This document shows positions 1 through 7,119 of a stretch of 19,338 nt of DNA, one piece after another. Under the pieces are notes generated by a model. It saw nothing but the letters and a program-made list of their open reading frames with translations. It did no database searches and had not been told where the DNA came from. The number at the start of each line of letters is the position of its first letter. The first letter of the stretch is position 1. Location of the stretch: positions 1 through 19,338 of the forward strand of contig JBIJDM010000027.1 in NCBI GenBank assembly GCA_044344145.1. Direction: 5' to 3'. A program made the position numbers and the translations under genes. This DNA is from JBAXGE01 sp044344145. GTDB taxonomy: Bacteria; Planctomycetota; Phycisphaerae; WQYP01.

Positions 1-420
1 TGGCAAGCCGTCGTCAAACTACCTTACTGCGAAACGTGCGATCAATGGGGCGTACACCGTGCTCTGGTCACCATGGCAGTAAGCCCGCAACTCAATCTGG
101 ATCAGCTCAGGCAAAACCTGGAAAAGCACAACTTCGGCGTGTTGCCCACGCTGTATGATGCCAACAACAACGGCAATTTCCTTAACATCAACCTGCAGGG
201 CTGCTTTGGCTGCGACAACTTGCATACCTTATGCGTGGACCACGTGGCCACCAAGGTGAACAAAAAAAATGAAGTGGAAACCAAGGTCAAACCTGTGGTG
301 AAACGGTTGAATCTCAACGCCGATCAAACCGTGGCCATCGCCACGCTGGCAGCGGAAATCAAAGCCCTAAGCGAAGCTCCCTCCGCCACCACCCTAGAAC
401 CCGCTCCCACTGCGACATAA
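1..420 (+). CDS. Hypothetical cysteine-containing protein, C-terminal part
   Basis: The reading frame is open from the first base of the window to a TAA at 418-420, so this is the last 139 residues of a longer gene that starts upstream. An internal ATG at 73 is possible but has no clear ribosome binding site, and the coding pattern continues before it. Visible features are a YCETC pair near residue 10, a CFGC pair followed about six residues later by another Cys (CDNLHTLC), a Lys/Val-rich stretch, and a low-complexity Ala/Thr/Pro tail. The five clustered cysteines could bind metal or form disulfides. I do not recognise the family. It converges on the sixA-like gene with only 10 bases between stop codons and no obvious terminator. 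Confidence 0.6.
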   Translation, partial: WQAVVKLPYCETCDQWGVHRALVTMAVSPQLNLDQLRQNLEKHNFGVLPTLYDANNNGNFLNINLQGCFGCDNLHTLCVDHVATKVNKKNEVETKVKPVVKRLNLNADQTVAIATLAAEIKALSEAPSATTLEPAPTAT

Positions 421-430
421 GGTTCCCGGC

Positions 431-922
431 TTAACGCACGTGCCGCAGGACGCTGTTGGTCAGATACCAGCGCAGCGTGCCGCGCTCGGCATCGTCGAGT
501 TCAATGGCCGCCATGGCCCCGCGTTTGAAGAACATCTCCGGTCCGGTATCACCAAAGCAGATCGCCCGGGTCCATTCCGACATGGTCGGTTCGTGCCCCA
601 CCGCAATTACATTGCCAACTTTGGGTTTGCCACTCAGGTCCCCGAGGTGATTCAGCAGCATCCGCCGATGGCCCGGCGGACCCAAGGCGGGTAGGACCGC
701 AATCGGCGCGGTGCCCAGTTCCTCGGCCAATATTTGCGCGGTCTGCCGGGCACGTAATAACGGCGAGGTAAAAATGTGGGTGATGTTGTCGTCGAGGACC
801 TTTAGCCCGTGGGCCGCTTTACGCATTTTGCGCATGCCGTCTTCGGTTAGAGCGCGATCTTCATCCGCACCGGAAGCCGAATAATCCGCCGCAATGCCGT
901 GCCGACATAAATAAAGAATCAT
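431..922 (-). CDS. sixA: SixA-type phosphohistidine phosphatase (histidine phosphatase superfamily)
   Basis: This encodes a 163-residue cytosolic protein of the histidine phosphatase superfamily. The N-terminal LCRHG motif holds the catalytic His (R7-H8-G9). Typical SixA features follow: LTEDG near residue 26, FTSPLLRARQTA at 51-62 with substrate-binding arginines, and AVGHEP with the second His at 110. SixA proteins remove phosphate from phosphohistidine, for example on histidine-containing phosphotransfer domains. The size fits SixA rather than the larger phosphoglycerate mutases. The ATG at 922 is chosen because GGGAG lies 6 bases upstream and the RHG motif then sits at the usual distance. 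A start at 949 would add nine residues with no support. It is the last gene of the exporter-HAD-sixA run, 29 bases after the HAD stop. The target here is unknown. Confidence 0.87.
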   Translation of the reverse strand: MILYLCRHGIAADYSASGADEDRALTEDGMRKMRKAAHGLKVLDDNITHIFTSPLLRARQTAQILAEELGTAPIAVLPALGPPGHRRMLLNHLGDLSGKPKVGNVIAVGHEPTMSEWTRAICFGDTGPEMFFKRGAMAAIELDDAERGTLRWYLTNSVLRHVR

Positions 923-951
923 GCGCCACTCCCGTGTGGGACCAACCACGC

Positions 952-1590
952 TTAATCAAAAATCCGTTCCGGCGGCAAATACCAGGGCCGCACATCCACA
1001 TACCGCATCCCCGCCGCCCGCGCGGCTTGAAAGCCGGGATGACCGTCTTCATACACCACGCAGGCCGGGGCGGATACGCCCAGTTCCGTGGCAGTGTGCA
1101 GGAAAATATCGGGGCTGGGTTTGCCGCGCACCGGGGCATCCGAACCGATCACCACCGGGAATAAATCTTCGATCCCCTCCGCTCGGAGCAATTGCCGGAC
1201 GATATAACTAGCCCCGCCGCTGGCGACGGCCAATTTCCGCCGACCCTGTTCGCGCCGGGCCACAGCCACCACCGGGGCAATCGCTTGACACTCCCCGGCA
1301 TGGGCCAGAAAGATGTCTTCCTTGCGATGCGCCAAAGCCTGATAATCCAGCCCGGTCATACCGTGCTGGCGGGTGACCTGCTCGATAATTTTGACGGTGG
1401 GCGTACCGGCGAACATATAGAACGCCCGTTCCTCCAGATGGATGCCCAGTTCCTGAAAAATAGTGGACCACGCCAGATAATGCGTGGGCATGGTATCCAC
1501 GAGCGTGCCGTCACAATCGAAAATCAATCCCGCCACATCATCGGGCAGGGGCTGCTGGGGATCGTACTGATAACTCAAGGTCACACTCAC
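952..1590 (-). CDS. HAD-superfamily phosphatase, YqaB / beta-phosphoglucomutase-like
   Basis: A 212-residue HAD hydrolase. Motif I is FDCDGTLVDT with the nucleophile D25 and the acid/base D27. Motif II is the Ser in VASGG (124), motif III is K157 in RGKPSPD, and motif IV is the acidic pair in VYEDG (E181, D182). An alpha-helical cap lies between residues 35 and 100. PTHYLAW after motif I and the overall order resemble E. coli YqaB (fructose-1-phosphate phosphatase), but substrates in this subfamily vary and cannot be assigned from sequence. Motif IV is EDGHPGF instead of the more usual EDSxxGI. The start is a GTG at 1590, with no ATG before motif I and no strong ribosome binding site, so expression may depend on coupling to the exporter gene ending 20 bases upstream. 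Confidence 0.85.
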   Translation of the reverse strand: MSVTLSYQYDPQQPLPDDVAGLIFDCDGTLVDTMPTHYLAWSTIFQELGIHLEERAFYMFAGTPTVKIIEQVTRQHGMTGLDYQALAHRKEDIFLAHAGECQAIAPVVAVARREQGRRKLAVASGGASYIVRQLLRAEGIEDLFPVVIGSDAPVRGKPSPDIFLHTATELGVSAPACVVYEDGHPGFQAARAAGMRYVDVRPWYLPPERIFD

Positions 1591-1610
1591 ATACTACAGG
1601 TTGGTCGGGG

Positions 1611-3842
1611 TTAATCGCGGTCCGTATTATCATTGGCGGCCACCGCATCGCCCATCTGGGAATCAAACAGCCGGCGGTATTCCGGGCAACGCTCCACGAG
1701 CTGGGAATGGGTACCCACCCCCGCCACCCGCCCGTTATCCAGACACACGATCACATCGGCGGTCACAATCGTGCTCAACCGGTGGGCGATGATAAAGGTG
1801 GTCCGGGTATGCAGCAGGCCTTCGAGCGCAGCGGAAATCTTCTGCTCGCTGTCGGCGTCAATCTGACTCATGGCTTCGTCGAAAATCAGAATGGCCGGGT
1901 CGCGCAGAATCGCCCGGGCAATGGCGATGCGCTGCTTCTGGCCGCCACTGAGGCGGATGCCGTGTTCGCCCACACGGGTGTCATAGCCTTCGGGCAGGTC
2001 GTGGATGTAATCCTCGACATACGCCAGTTTGGCCGCGCGCAGGAACTCGTCATGGGAGGCGTGTTTCTTGGAGTAAATGATGTTGTGGTAAATGGTATCG
2101 GCAAACAACAGGGTATCCTGCGTAACGATGCCGATCTGACGCCGCAATGAGCGTACGCCCACCGTGCTGATGTCCTGACCGTCAATAAAGATCTGCCCGC
2201 TGGTCACGCTGTACAGCCGGGGCAGCAGGTTCAGCATCGTGCTCTTGCCCGAACCGTTGCCCCCCACCAGCGCCACGGTCTGGCCGTGTTTGACGGTGAG
2301 ATTGATATTCTTGAGCACCAGTTCATCATGGCCGGGATAGCGGAAACTCACATCCCGGAATTCGATGGTGCCTTTATGCCGGCCCAGGCGCGGCAGGTTG
2401 TGTTCGCGGTTGGGTTCGGGCGGGGTGTCAATGATTTCAAACACGCGCGTGGCCGCGGCGTTGGTCTGCTGGACCTTGCTGTTCACATCCGACAACCGAC
2501 GCATCGGTTCCAACATGGCGCCAAAGCAGGCCAACAGCGTGAAGAACTCTTCCTTATCGGCCCAGCCATGCAAGACCAGATGTGCGGCAATAATCGCCGG
2601 CACACTGACCAGCACCACGGACAGGGTTTCAATCGTGGGCCGCGAGAGTGCCCAGTAATGCGAGAGCTTGCGGATTTCCTTGAGCAGGTCCGCATTAACC
2701 TTGGCGAAACGCCGGCGTTCATAGCCTTCGGCGTTGTAGGCCTTGACCACGCGAATCCCGATCAGAGTTTCGTTGATCACCCCCAGCATCCGCGACCAGT
2801 TCTCCAACGCCCGGCGGCTGCTGCGCCGCATCCAGCGGGAAAAGATCGCGATAATTCCGCCCATAATCGGCACGGTGACGATCACCAGCAGGCACAGTTG
2901 CCAGTTAATGGTGAACGCCAGAATCGCCGCGGCAATCGCTTTGATGGGTTCCTGCACAGCTTTGCCCAAAACCAGCATCACCCCGTCGGTCAGCGTACTG
3001 GTATCCTGCACCATGCGGCTGGTCAGATCGGACGTGCCCTTCTGGGCAAAGTAACCCGTGGGCAATTCGAGAATCCGGTTGTAAGCCTTGCGGCGGACAT
3101 CCACCACCACCCAGCTGGCCACGACCATTCCGAGGAATTGCTGGTAATAGCGGAAGATGGAACCGACCACACACAGCACCACAAAGAAGGCCACCATCCA
3201 GATCAGCGCCTGGGTGGGATCGTCGGGGAGAAAATCCACCGTCCACGCCAACGGGCGATTGATCCAACTGGCCTGGGCCAGAATCACCGCCACGGTCCGT
3301 GGGGGGACCCCGGGACTGGCCAGCGTCAGTTCAGCCTGAGCCCCCGGCGGAGCACAAGCCAGCACATAAACCATGGACTGCCACACCTGGGCCTGAGCGA
3401 CATTACGCGGCGTGGTGACATCGTTGAGCAAACGCACATCGGTAATGCGGGTGCCGATTTCCAATTCGCCCAGTTCCGGGGCGACCTTGGCGCTGCCCCG
3501 GGTGATAATCAAACCTTCCAAAGTCGCGGCCGCACGCGTGGCGGCCGGCACCGTGGCGGGACTGGTCGCGGGCGTGTTGTTGCCCCGGACCGGTCGTTCT
3601 TCCCGGCGCACCGATGAATCTAAATCCAGAATCGTCACCCCGCCCAAACGATCCTGCGCGGCGCTGCGGTTGGCCCAACCATGAATGCCTTCGGTGGAAA
3701 TGAAAATCTTCATCACCGGCAACAGTACCGCCACCCCACCGGCATAGGACAAGCCCACTCCGAAAGCGCACAGGACTGACGCAATAACCACGTATTTATA
3801 GGGCCACAGGCCCTTGAGCACTCGTAACCAGGGACTATTCAT
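1611..3842 (-). CDS. ABC exporter (permease-ATPase fusion), MsbA-like, with a large insertion after the first membrane helix
   Basis: A 743-residue half-transporter. The first membrane helix is about residues 15-45. A soluble insertion covers about 50-205, then further helices lie near 210-235, 290-335 and 400-440. The ATPase domain begins near 490, with Walker A GGNGSGKST (527-535), Q-loop Q575, signature LSGGQ (631-635), Walker B ILIFDE (651-656) and H-loop H687. This is the MsbA/lipid and multidrug exporter architecture. MsbA homologues are normally near 580 residues, so the insertion explains the extra length. The D-loop reads SQID where SALD is usual. GAGG lies 5 bases before the ATG at 3842. 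A terminator-like hairpin lies just upstream, after rny. MsbA-type lipid flipping is an inference; drug or peptide export is possible. Confidence 0.85.
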   Translation of the reverse strand: MNSPWLRVLKGLWPYKYVVIASVLCAFGVGLSYAGGVAVLLPVMKIFISTEGIHGWANRSAAQDRLGGVTILDLDSSVRREERPVRGNNTPATSPATVPAATRAAATLEGLIITRGSAKVAPELGELEIGTRITDVRLLNDVTTPRNVAQAQVWQSMVYVLACAPPGAQAELTLASPGVPPRTVAVILAQASWINRPLAWTVDFLPDDPTQALIWMVAFFVVLCVVGSIFRYYQQFLGMVVASWVVVDVRRKAYNRILELPTGYFAQKGTSDLTSRMVQDTSTLTDGVMLVLGKAVQEPIKAIAAAILAFTINWQLCLLVIVTVPIMGGIIAIFSRWMRRSSRRALENWSRMLGVINETLIGIRVVKAYNAEGYERRRFAKVNADLLKEIRKLSHYWALSRPTIETLSVVLVSVPAIIAAHLVLHGWADKEEFFTLLACFGAMLEPMRRLSDVNSKVQQTNAAATRVFEIIDTPPEPNREHNLPRLGRHKGTIEFRDVSFRYPGHDELVLKNINLTVKHGQTVALVGGNGSGKSTMLNLLPRLYSVTSGQIFIDGQDISTVGVRSLRRQIGIVTQDTLLFADTIYHNIIYSKKHASHDEFLRAAKLAYVEDYIHDLPEGYDTRVGEHGIRLSGGQKQRIAIARAILRDPAILIFDEAMSQIDADSEQKISAALEGLLHTRTTFIIAHRLSTIVTADVIVCLDNGRVAGVGTHSQLVERCPEYRRLFDSQMGDAVAANDNTDRD

Positions 3843-3857
3843 ACAACCTCATCAGGC

Positions 3858-3894
3858 AAAAATCCCTCCGCCCCAAAAAATCTGGAGCGGAGGG
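3858..3894 (-). terminator. Rho-independent terminator or attenuator after rny, directly before the ABC exporter gene
   Basis: An 8-bp perfect stem, CCCTCCGC at 3864-3871 with GCGGAGGG at 3887-3894, has a 15-base loop. Read on the minus strand it is followed at once by ATTTTTG, giving a U-run at the base of the stem. It lies 20 bases after the rny stop (3915). The U-run ends about 16 bases before the exporter ATG (3842), leaving no room for a separate promoter between them. Confidence 0.75.
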
Positions 3895-3914
3895 CACTAT
3901 TGAACCAGCCAAAC

Positions 3915-5516
3915 TTAACGTGCCACTTCGACGGCACGTACTTCGCGCAACACGGTCACCCGAATCTCGCCGGGGAAGGTCATCTCGTTGGAGATGCGCT
4001 TGGCCACATCCCGGGCGATCATCGTCGCCGAGGCATCGTCGCAACGCTCCGGGTCCACCACGACGCGGACTTCGCGGCCCGCCTGAATGGCGAAAGCCTG
4101 ACGCACGCCGGGGAAGCTGGTGGCAATGGCTTCGAGATCCTGCAACCGTTTGACATAACGCTCCAGCGTCTCACGCCGCGCCCCCGGGCGCGAACCGGAA
4201 ATCGCATCCGCCGCCATGACGATCGGGGTATATGGCGTGGTGCTGGGGATGTCATTGTGGTGACCGCCCACGGCATTGAGCACAAATTCCGGTTCCGCGA
4301 ACTTGCGGAGGAATTCCATACCAATCTGCGGGTGGCCGCCTTCCTGTTCGTGATCCATGGCCTTGCCGATGTCATGCAGCAACCCGGCCCGCCGCGCCAT
4401 GGTGCCATCCAAACCAAGCTCATCGGCGATCATCTGGCAGAGGAATGCCACTTCAACCGAGTGTTGCAGCACATTCTGGCCATAGCTGGTCCGGAAACTC
4501 AAGCGGCCCAGAGTCTCGACGATGCGGGGGTTGAGCCCCTGCACATTCGCTTCCAGCATGGCTTTTTTACCGGCCTGCCGGATATTGTTTTCCATTTCTT
4601 TCTGACAGGCCCCGAAGACCTCTTCGATCCGCGCGGGGTGGATACGGCCATCGGCAATCAGCCGTTCCATGGTCATCTTGGCCACGGTGCGGCGGATGGG
4701 ATCGAAACAGTTCACCGTGATCACGCCGGGGGTGTCGTCAATGATGACATCCACACCGGTAACCTGCTCGAAGGCGCGGATGTTGCGGCCTTCACGGCCG
4801 ATGATCCGGCCCTTCATATCATCACTGGGGATTTCCACGCACTTGGTGGTGCCTTCGCTGGTGACTTCGGCGGCATAGCGCTGCATGGCCAGCAACAGAA
4901 TATTGGTGGACTTCTGCTTGGCTTCGTCCTTGGCCTGCTCTTCGATGCGTTGGATCATGGCGGCGGCCTCGTGGCGCGATTCCGCTTCGACCTTCTGCAA
5001 GAGCAACTGCCGGGCGGATTCCTGACTCATGCCGGTAATCTTGAGCAGTTGGTCCTTTTCCTGCATCAAAATCTGATCGAGCTGGTTTTCCTTGACGGCC
5101 AGATTCGCGGTGCGGTCTTTCAAACTGCGTTCCAGAGCATCCAAGGTCTTTTCCTTGGTCGTCAGGGTGTCGAGTTTCGCATCCAGCATATCTTCGCGTT
5201 TGGTCACGCGTTGTTCGGTGGCACGCAATTCATTGCGCACACGTTCCAGTTCTTTTTCCTGATCTTCACGATATTTGATGACTTCCTGCTGCGCTTCAAC
5301 CAACGCTTTGCGCTTGGCATCGGCGGCATCCACATTCGCCCGTTGCAACAGTTCTTCCGCATTGGTCCGGGCGGTCTTCAGGGTGTTTTTCCCCAAAGAA
5401 TTGAGCACCATAATCGCCAGCACAAACCCCAGCATGAAATCCAGAATCGCGATCACCGAAAGGGAGATGGGGTTATTCACCCACTCCAACGCCGATTGGG
5501 CCAAAATTCCTGTCAT
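3915..5516 (-). CDS. rny: Ribonuclease Y
   Basis: A 533-residue membrane-anchored endoribonuclease that starts mRNA decay. The order is typical: an N-terminal membrane helix (about 18-40), a long charged coiled coil (about 45-205), a KH RNA-binding domain with the GRIIGREGRN core (236-245), and an HD domain with H352 in QHSVEVA and the H381-D382 pair in LLHDIGKAMDHE, ending near residue 450. Bacillus RNase Y is about 520 residues. The ATG at 5516 is chosen because GAGG lies 8 bases upstream and the membrane helix then follows promptly. An upstream GTG at 5588 would add 24 unsupported residues. It is followed by a terminator-like hairpin and then the ABC exporter. The upstream region contains complementary repeats that may form alternative RNA structures. 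Confidence 0.95.
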   Translation of the reverse strand: MTGILAQSALEWVNNPISLSVIAILDFMLGFVLAIMVLNSLGKNTLKTARTNAEELLQRANVDAADAKRKALVEAQQEVIKYREDQEKELERVRNELRATEQRVTKREDMLDAKLDTLTTKEKTLDALERSLKDRTANLAVKENQLDQILMQEKDQLLKITGMSQESARQLLLQKVEAESRHEAAAMIQRIEEQAKDEAKQKSTNILLLAMQRYAAEVTSEGTTKCVEIPSDDMKGRIIGREGRNIRAFEQVTGVDVIIDDTPGVITVNCFDPIRRTVAKMTMERLIADGRIHPARIEEVFGACQKEMENNIRQAGKKAMLEANVQGLNPRIVETLGRLSFRTSYGQNVLQHSVEVAFLCQMIADELGLDGTMARRAGLLHDIGKAMDHEQEGGHPQIGMEFLRKFAEPEFVLNAVGGHHNDIPSTTPYTPIVMAADAISGSRPGARRETLERYVKRLQDLEAIATSFPGVRQAFAIQAGREVRVVVDPERCDDASATMIARDVAKRISNEMTFPGEIRVTVLREVRAVEVAR

Positions 5517-5545
5517 GTTGCATACCTCGTCTAAAAGGGTTCCAT

Positions 5546-5617
5546 CCGTTAGCTCCCAACCCGTTAAATACGGAATGGGAAACGCCACACCACGTGCGGC
5601 TCAGACTAACGGTTGGG
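5546..5617 (-). promoter_or_regulatory. Candidate structured 5' leader element of rny
   Basis: Two complementary pairs interlock. CCGTTAG (5546-5552) matches CTAACGG (5606-5612), and CCCAACC (5555-5561) matches GGTTGGG (5611-5617). The order a-b-a'-b', with a' and b' sharing two bases, allows alternative hairpins or a pseudoknot in the rny leader about 30-100 bases before the start codon. A regulatory role is inferred only. Confidence 0.35.
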
Positions 5618-5718
5618 ATATGACCGGCCACTAAAGCCAGTCCACGGCAACATGGAGTAAAGGAGGGACTTCCAAACGGAGCGAAGCAGAACGCGTGACG
5701 TTAACGCAGCATCTCCCC

Positions 5719-5737
5719 GGTCCGCCCGTGGCGGACC
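5719..5737. repeat. Perfect 8-bp inverted repeat with 3-base loop
   Basis: GGTCCGCC at 5719-5726 and GGCGGACC at 5730-5737 flank CGT. The hairpin would be very stable on either strand. No T-run follows in either direction, so it is not a standard rho-independent terminator. Confidence 0.6.
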
Positions 5738-6212
5738 CGGAATGCAATGACAAAATGCCAGTTAAAATACACGGTCCGGGTTTCACTTTTCTCAGTGCGG
5801 CCGCATATCCAAGCGCCGCGCTGGTTCAGAAGCCAAAGATTCTATTTCCTCTACTCTATGACGCTCCGCCAGAAACGGACCGTGCAGCTACGGATGTCAC
5901 GGGGGCTAACCCCTCGCGTAGCTACTTAAACCGTGGCATGATAGCAACTTACGTTACCGTCACACCCCGAAAATGCCGCCCGGGAATAACATGGGCTTAA
6001 AATGGCCCGATTCCAAGGTAGCGCTATCTTCACAATCTACTCTTCAATGGTAGGCAGGTCAAGGCAAGATTTTATTCGCTCGTGCGAAATCACGTATAAC
6101 CAAGCTGGCCGGCCCAGAGCAGATTTATTTACGCGAATATTTGTATAAATGGGAACATAATATCCTCTCGTGCGTCTATGCTGTACATGAACCCTTACGG
6201 AGGTATTTCGTT

Positions 6213-6770
6213 ATGACGAAACGTCATCTTACCCTTGCTCTGGTCATGGCCGGTCTGACCGTATCGGCTTTCGCACTCTCCTCCGGGCTGGCCTATGCCC
6301 GGATTCGTATGCCGGCTACCGCCCCGGCGGAACAACCTGCCCCACCCAAAGAAACCCGCAAACTCCTCTCCGACCATCAGACCGTCGCCAAACTCACCGA
6401 CTTGTCGTTTCGGAAGTGCCGGGGGCTGACCACCATGTGCCCGGATAATTGTGGCCACTCGGGCACTTTTGCGAATTTTGAAATTCTGACCTATCTCGTC
6501 TACGACAAAGCCGGCGAATACGGCGACCCCAAAGCCACCACCTACATGTTCCAAGTCGAAGACAATCACAAGAAGTCCAAACTGCCCAAAGACATGGCGG
6601 AAAAAGTTGCGGCGTTGAAAGCCGGTGACTACGTGCTCCTGAGTTGGCATCATGACTATGTCACCAGTCAGGACGGAGGTTCGTTCCCGGACCGTCCGCT
6701 GACCAAGCTGGAAAAAATCACCCAGGAGCAGGCGGAAAAGTTGATCAAAGAACATCCCGCCAAGGAATAG
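6213..6770 (+). CDS. Secreted protein of unknown function with C-P-D-N-C-G-H motif
   Basis: A 185-residue protein. Residues 1-29 form a signal peptide (basic MTKRH, hydrophobic core, then AYA before the likely cut), so it should be exported. A Pro/Ala-rich linker (33-46) leads to a domain with C69, then MCPDNCGHSG holding C76, C80 and H82, and later LSWHHDYVT with H146 and H147. The Cys and His residues could bind a metal or heme-like group, but this is a guess from residue types. The C-terminus is charged and helical. I recall no named family for it. The ATG at 6213 has GGAGG 9 bases upstream; an earlier in-frame ATG at 6141 would destroy the signal peptide layout. It appears to be a single-gene unit, with no recognisable terminator after it. 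Confidence 0.8.
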   Translation: MTKRHLTLALVMAGLTVSAFALSSGLAYARIRMPATAPAEQPAPPKETRKLLSDHQTVAKLTDLSFRKCRGLTTMCPDNCGHSGTFANFEILTYLVYDKAGEYGDPKATTYMFQVEDNHKKSKLPKDMAEKVAALKAGDYVLLSWHHDYVTSQDGGSFPDRPLTKLEKITQEQAEKLIKEHPAKE

Positions 6771-6814
6771 TCTTCGACCGGATGCGTTGTTCACGATCCC
6801 CCACCATCGGCGCA

Positions 6815-6850
6815 GTGCGTATTTGCGTACCTGTGCGGTATTGCGATACC
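6815..6850. repeat. Two imperfect tandem repeats next to a promoter
   Basis: Unit 1 (6815-6831) reads GTGCGTATTTGCGTACC and unit 2 (6833-6850) reads GTGCGGTATTGCGATACC, with starts 18 bp apart. Unit 2 contains a perfect GGTAT-TGCG-ATACC palindrome. They end 6 bases before the TTGACA at 6857, a position suited to a regulator binding site. Confidence 0.45.
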
Positions 6851-6856
6851 TTACGA

Positions 6857-6888
6857 TTGACAGCGCCGTACAATCATGTGAGTATAAT
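6857..6888 (+). promoter_or_regulatory. Candidate sigma-70 promoter for the coiled-coil protein gene
   Basis: TTGACA at 6857-6862 and TATAAT at 6883-6888 both match consensus perfectly. The 20-base spacer is longer than the usual 17, which weakens the call. Transcription would start near 6895 and give a leader of about 225 bases. Confidence 0.5.
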
Positions 6889-7119
6889 GGGCGAGGAGGC
6901 TTCTGGGAGCGGAAGCTTCATATAGTGCAAAGACTTCACTTCCTTGTTAATGGCGTGCAACGTTGCCCCTTCATCATCGGTCTGGCCCTGACGGGCCTGC
7001 GCGGAGCAGGAGTCCAGGGCGGTAACAGGGATTTGGGTGTTTGTGAAACATGCTTTCGCAGCGGTCAAGTGAAGTAACGGCCGCTGCGGCGGGTGCGAAC
7101 TTATCACAAGGAGCTGGCC

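Larger units (their letters stand above)
5517..6212. other. Long intergenic region with many inverted repeats, no convincing gene
   Basis: About 700 bases separate the divergent rny and the secreted-protein gene at 6213. The one longer plus-strand frame (5695-6000) lacks a good ribosome binding site and looks non-coding. Visible structure includes a perfect 8-bp hairpin at 5719-5737, a 9-bp inverted repeat at 5770-5778 / 5876-5884, a GGGG-CTAA-CCCC hairpin near 5905, a TAGCGCTA palindrome near 6023, a TTCGC-TCGT-GCGAA hairpin near 6080 and GGCCGGCC near 6110. An AT-rich stretch at 6124-6163 (TATAAA, CATAAT) may hold the promoter of the 6213 gene, but I cannot place a good -35. No tRNA or common structured RNA core was recognised. 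Confidence 0.5.
6771..7119. other. Intergenic region with a promoter, tandem repeats and a possible structured leader
   Basis: This 349-base gap contains two tandem 17-18-base repeats (6815-6850), a promoter with consensus hexamers (6857-6888) and a leader of about 225 bases before the ATG at 7120. In the leader, GCCCTG (6985-6990) pairs with CAGGGC (7015-7020), enclosing CCTGC (6996-7000) and GCAGG (7006-7010). No protein-coding frame with a ribosome binding site is apparent. Confidence 0.5.

Noticed and set aside
2286..3617. 443-residue plus-strand open frame
   Set aside because: It lies antisense to the ABC exporter gene, has His/Gln/Arg-rich composition typical of a shadow frame, and shows no domain or ribosome binding site.
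3900..5534. 544-residue plus-strand open frame
   Set aside because: It is the antisense shadow of rny; the minus-strand protein has intact KH and HD motifs.
5695..6000. 101-residue plus-strand frame in the rny upstream region
   Set aside because: No Shine-Dalgarno before the ATG, no domain, random-looking composition, and the region is rich in inverted repeats instead.
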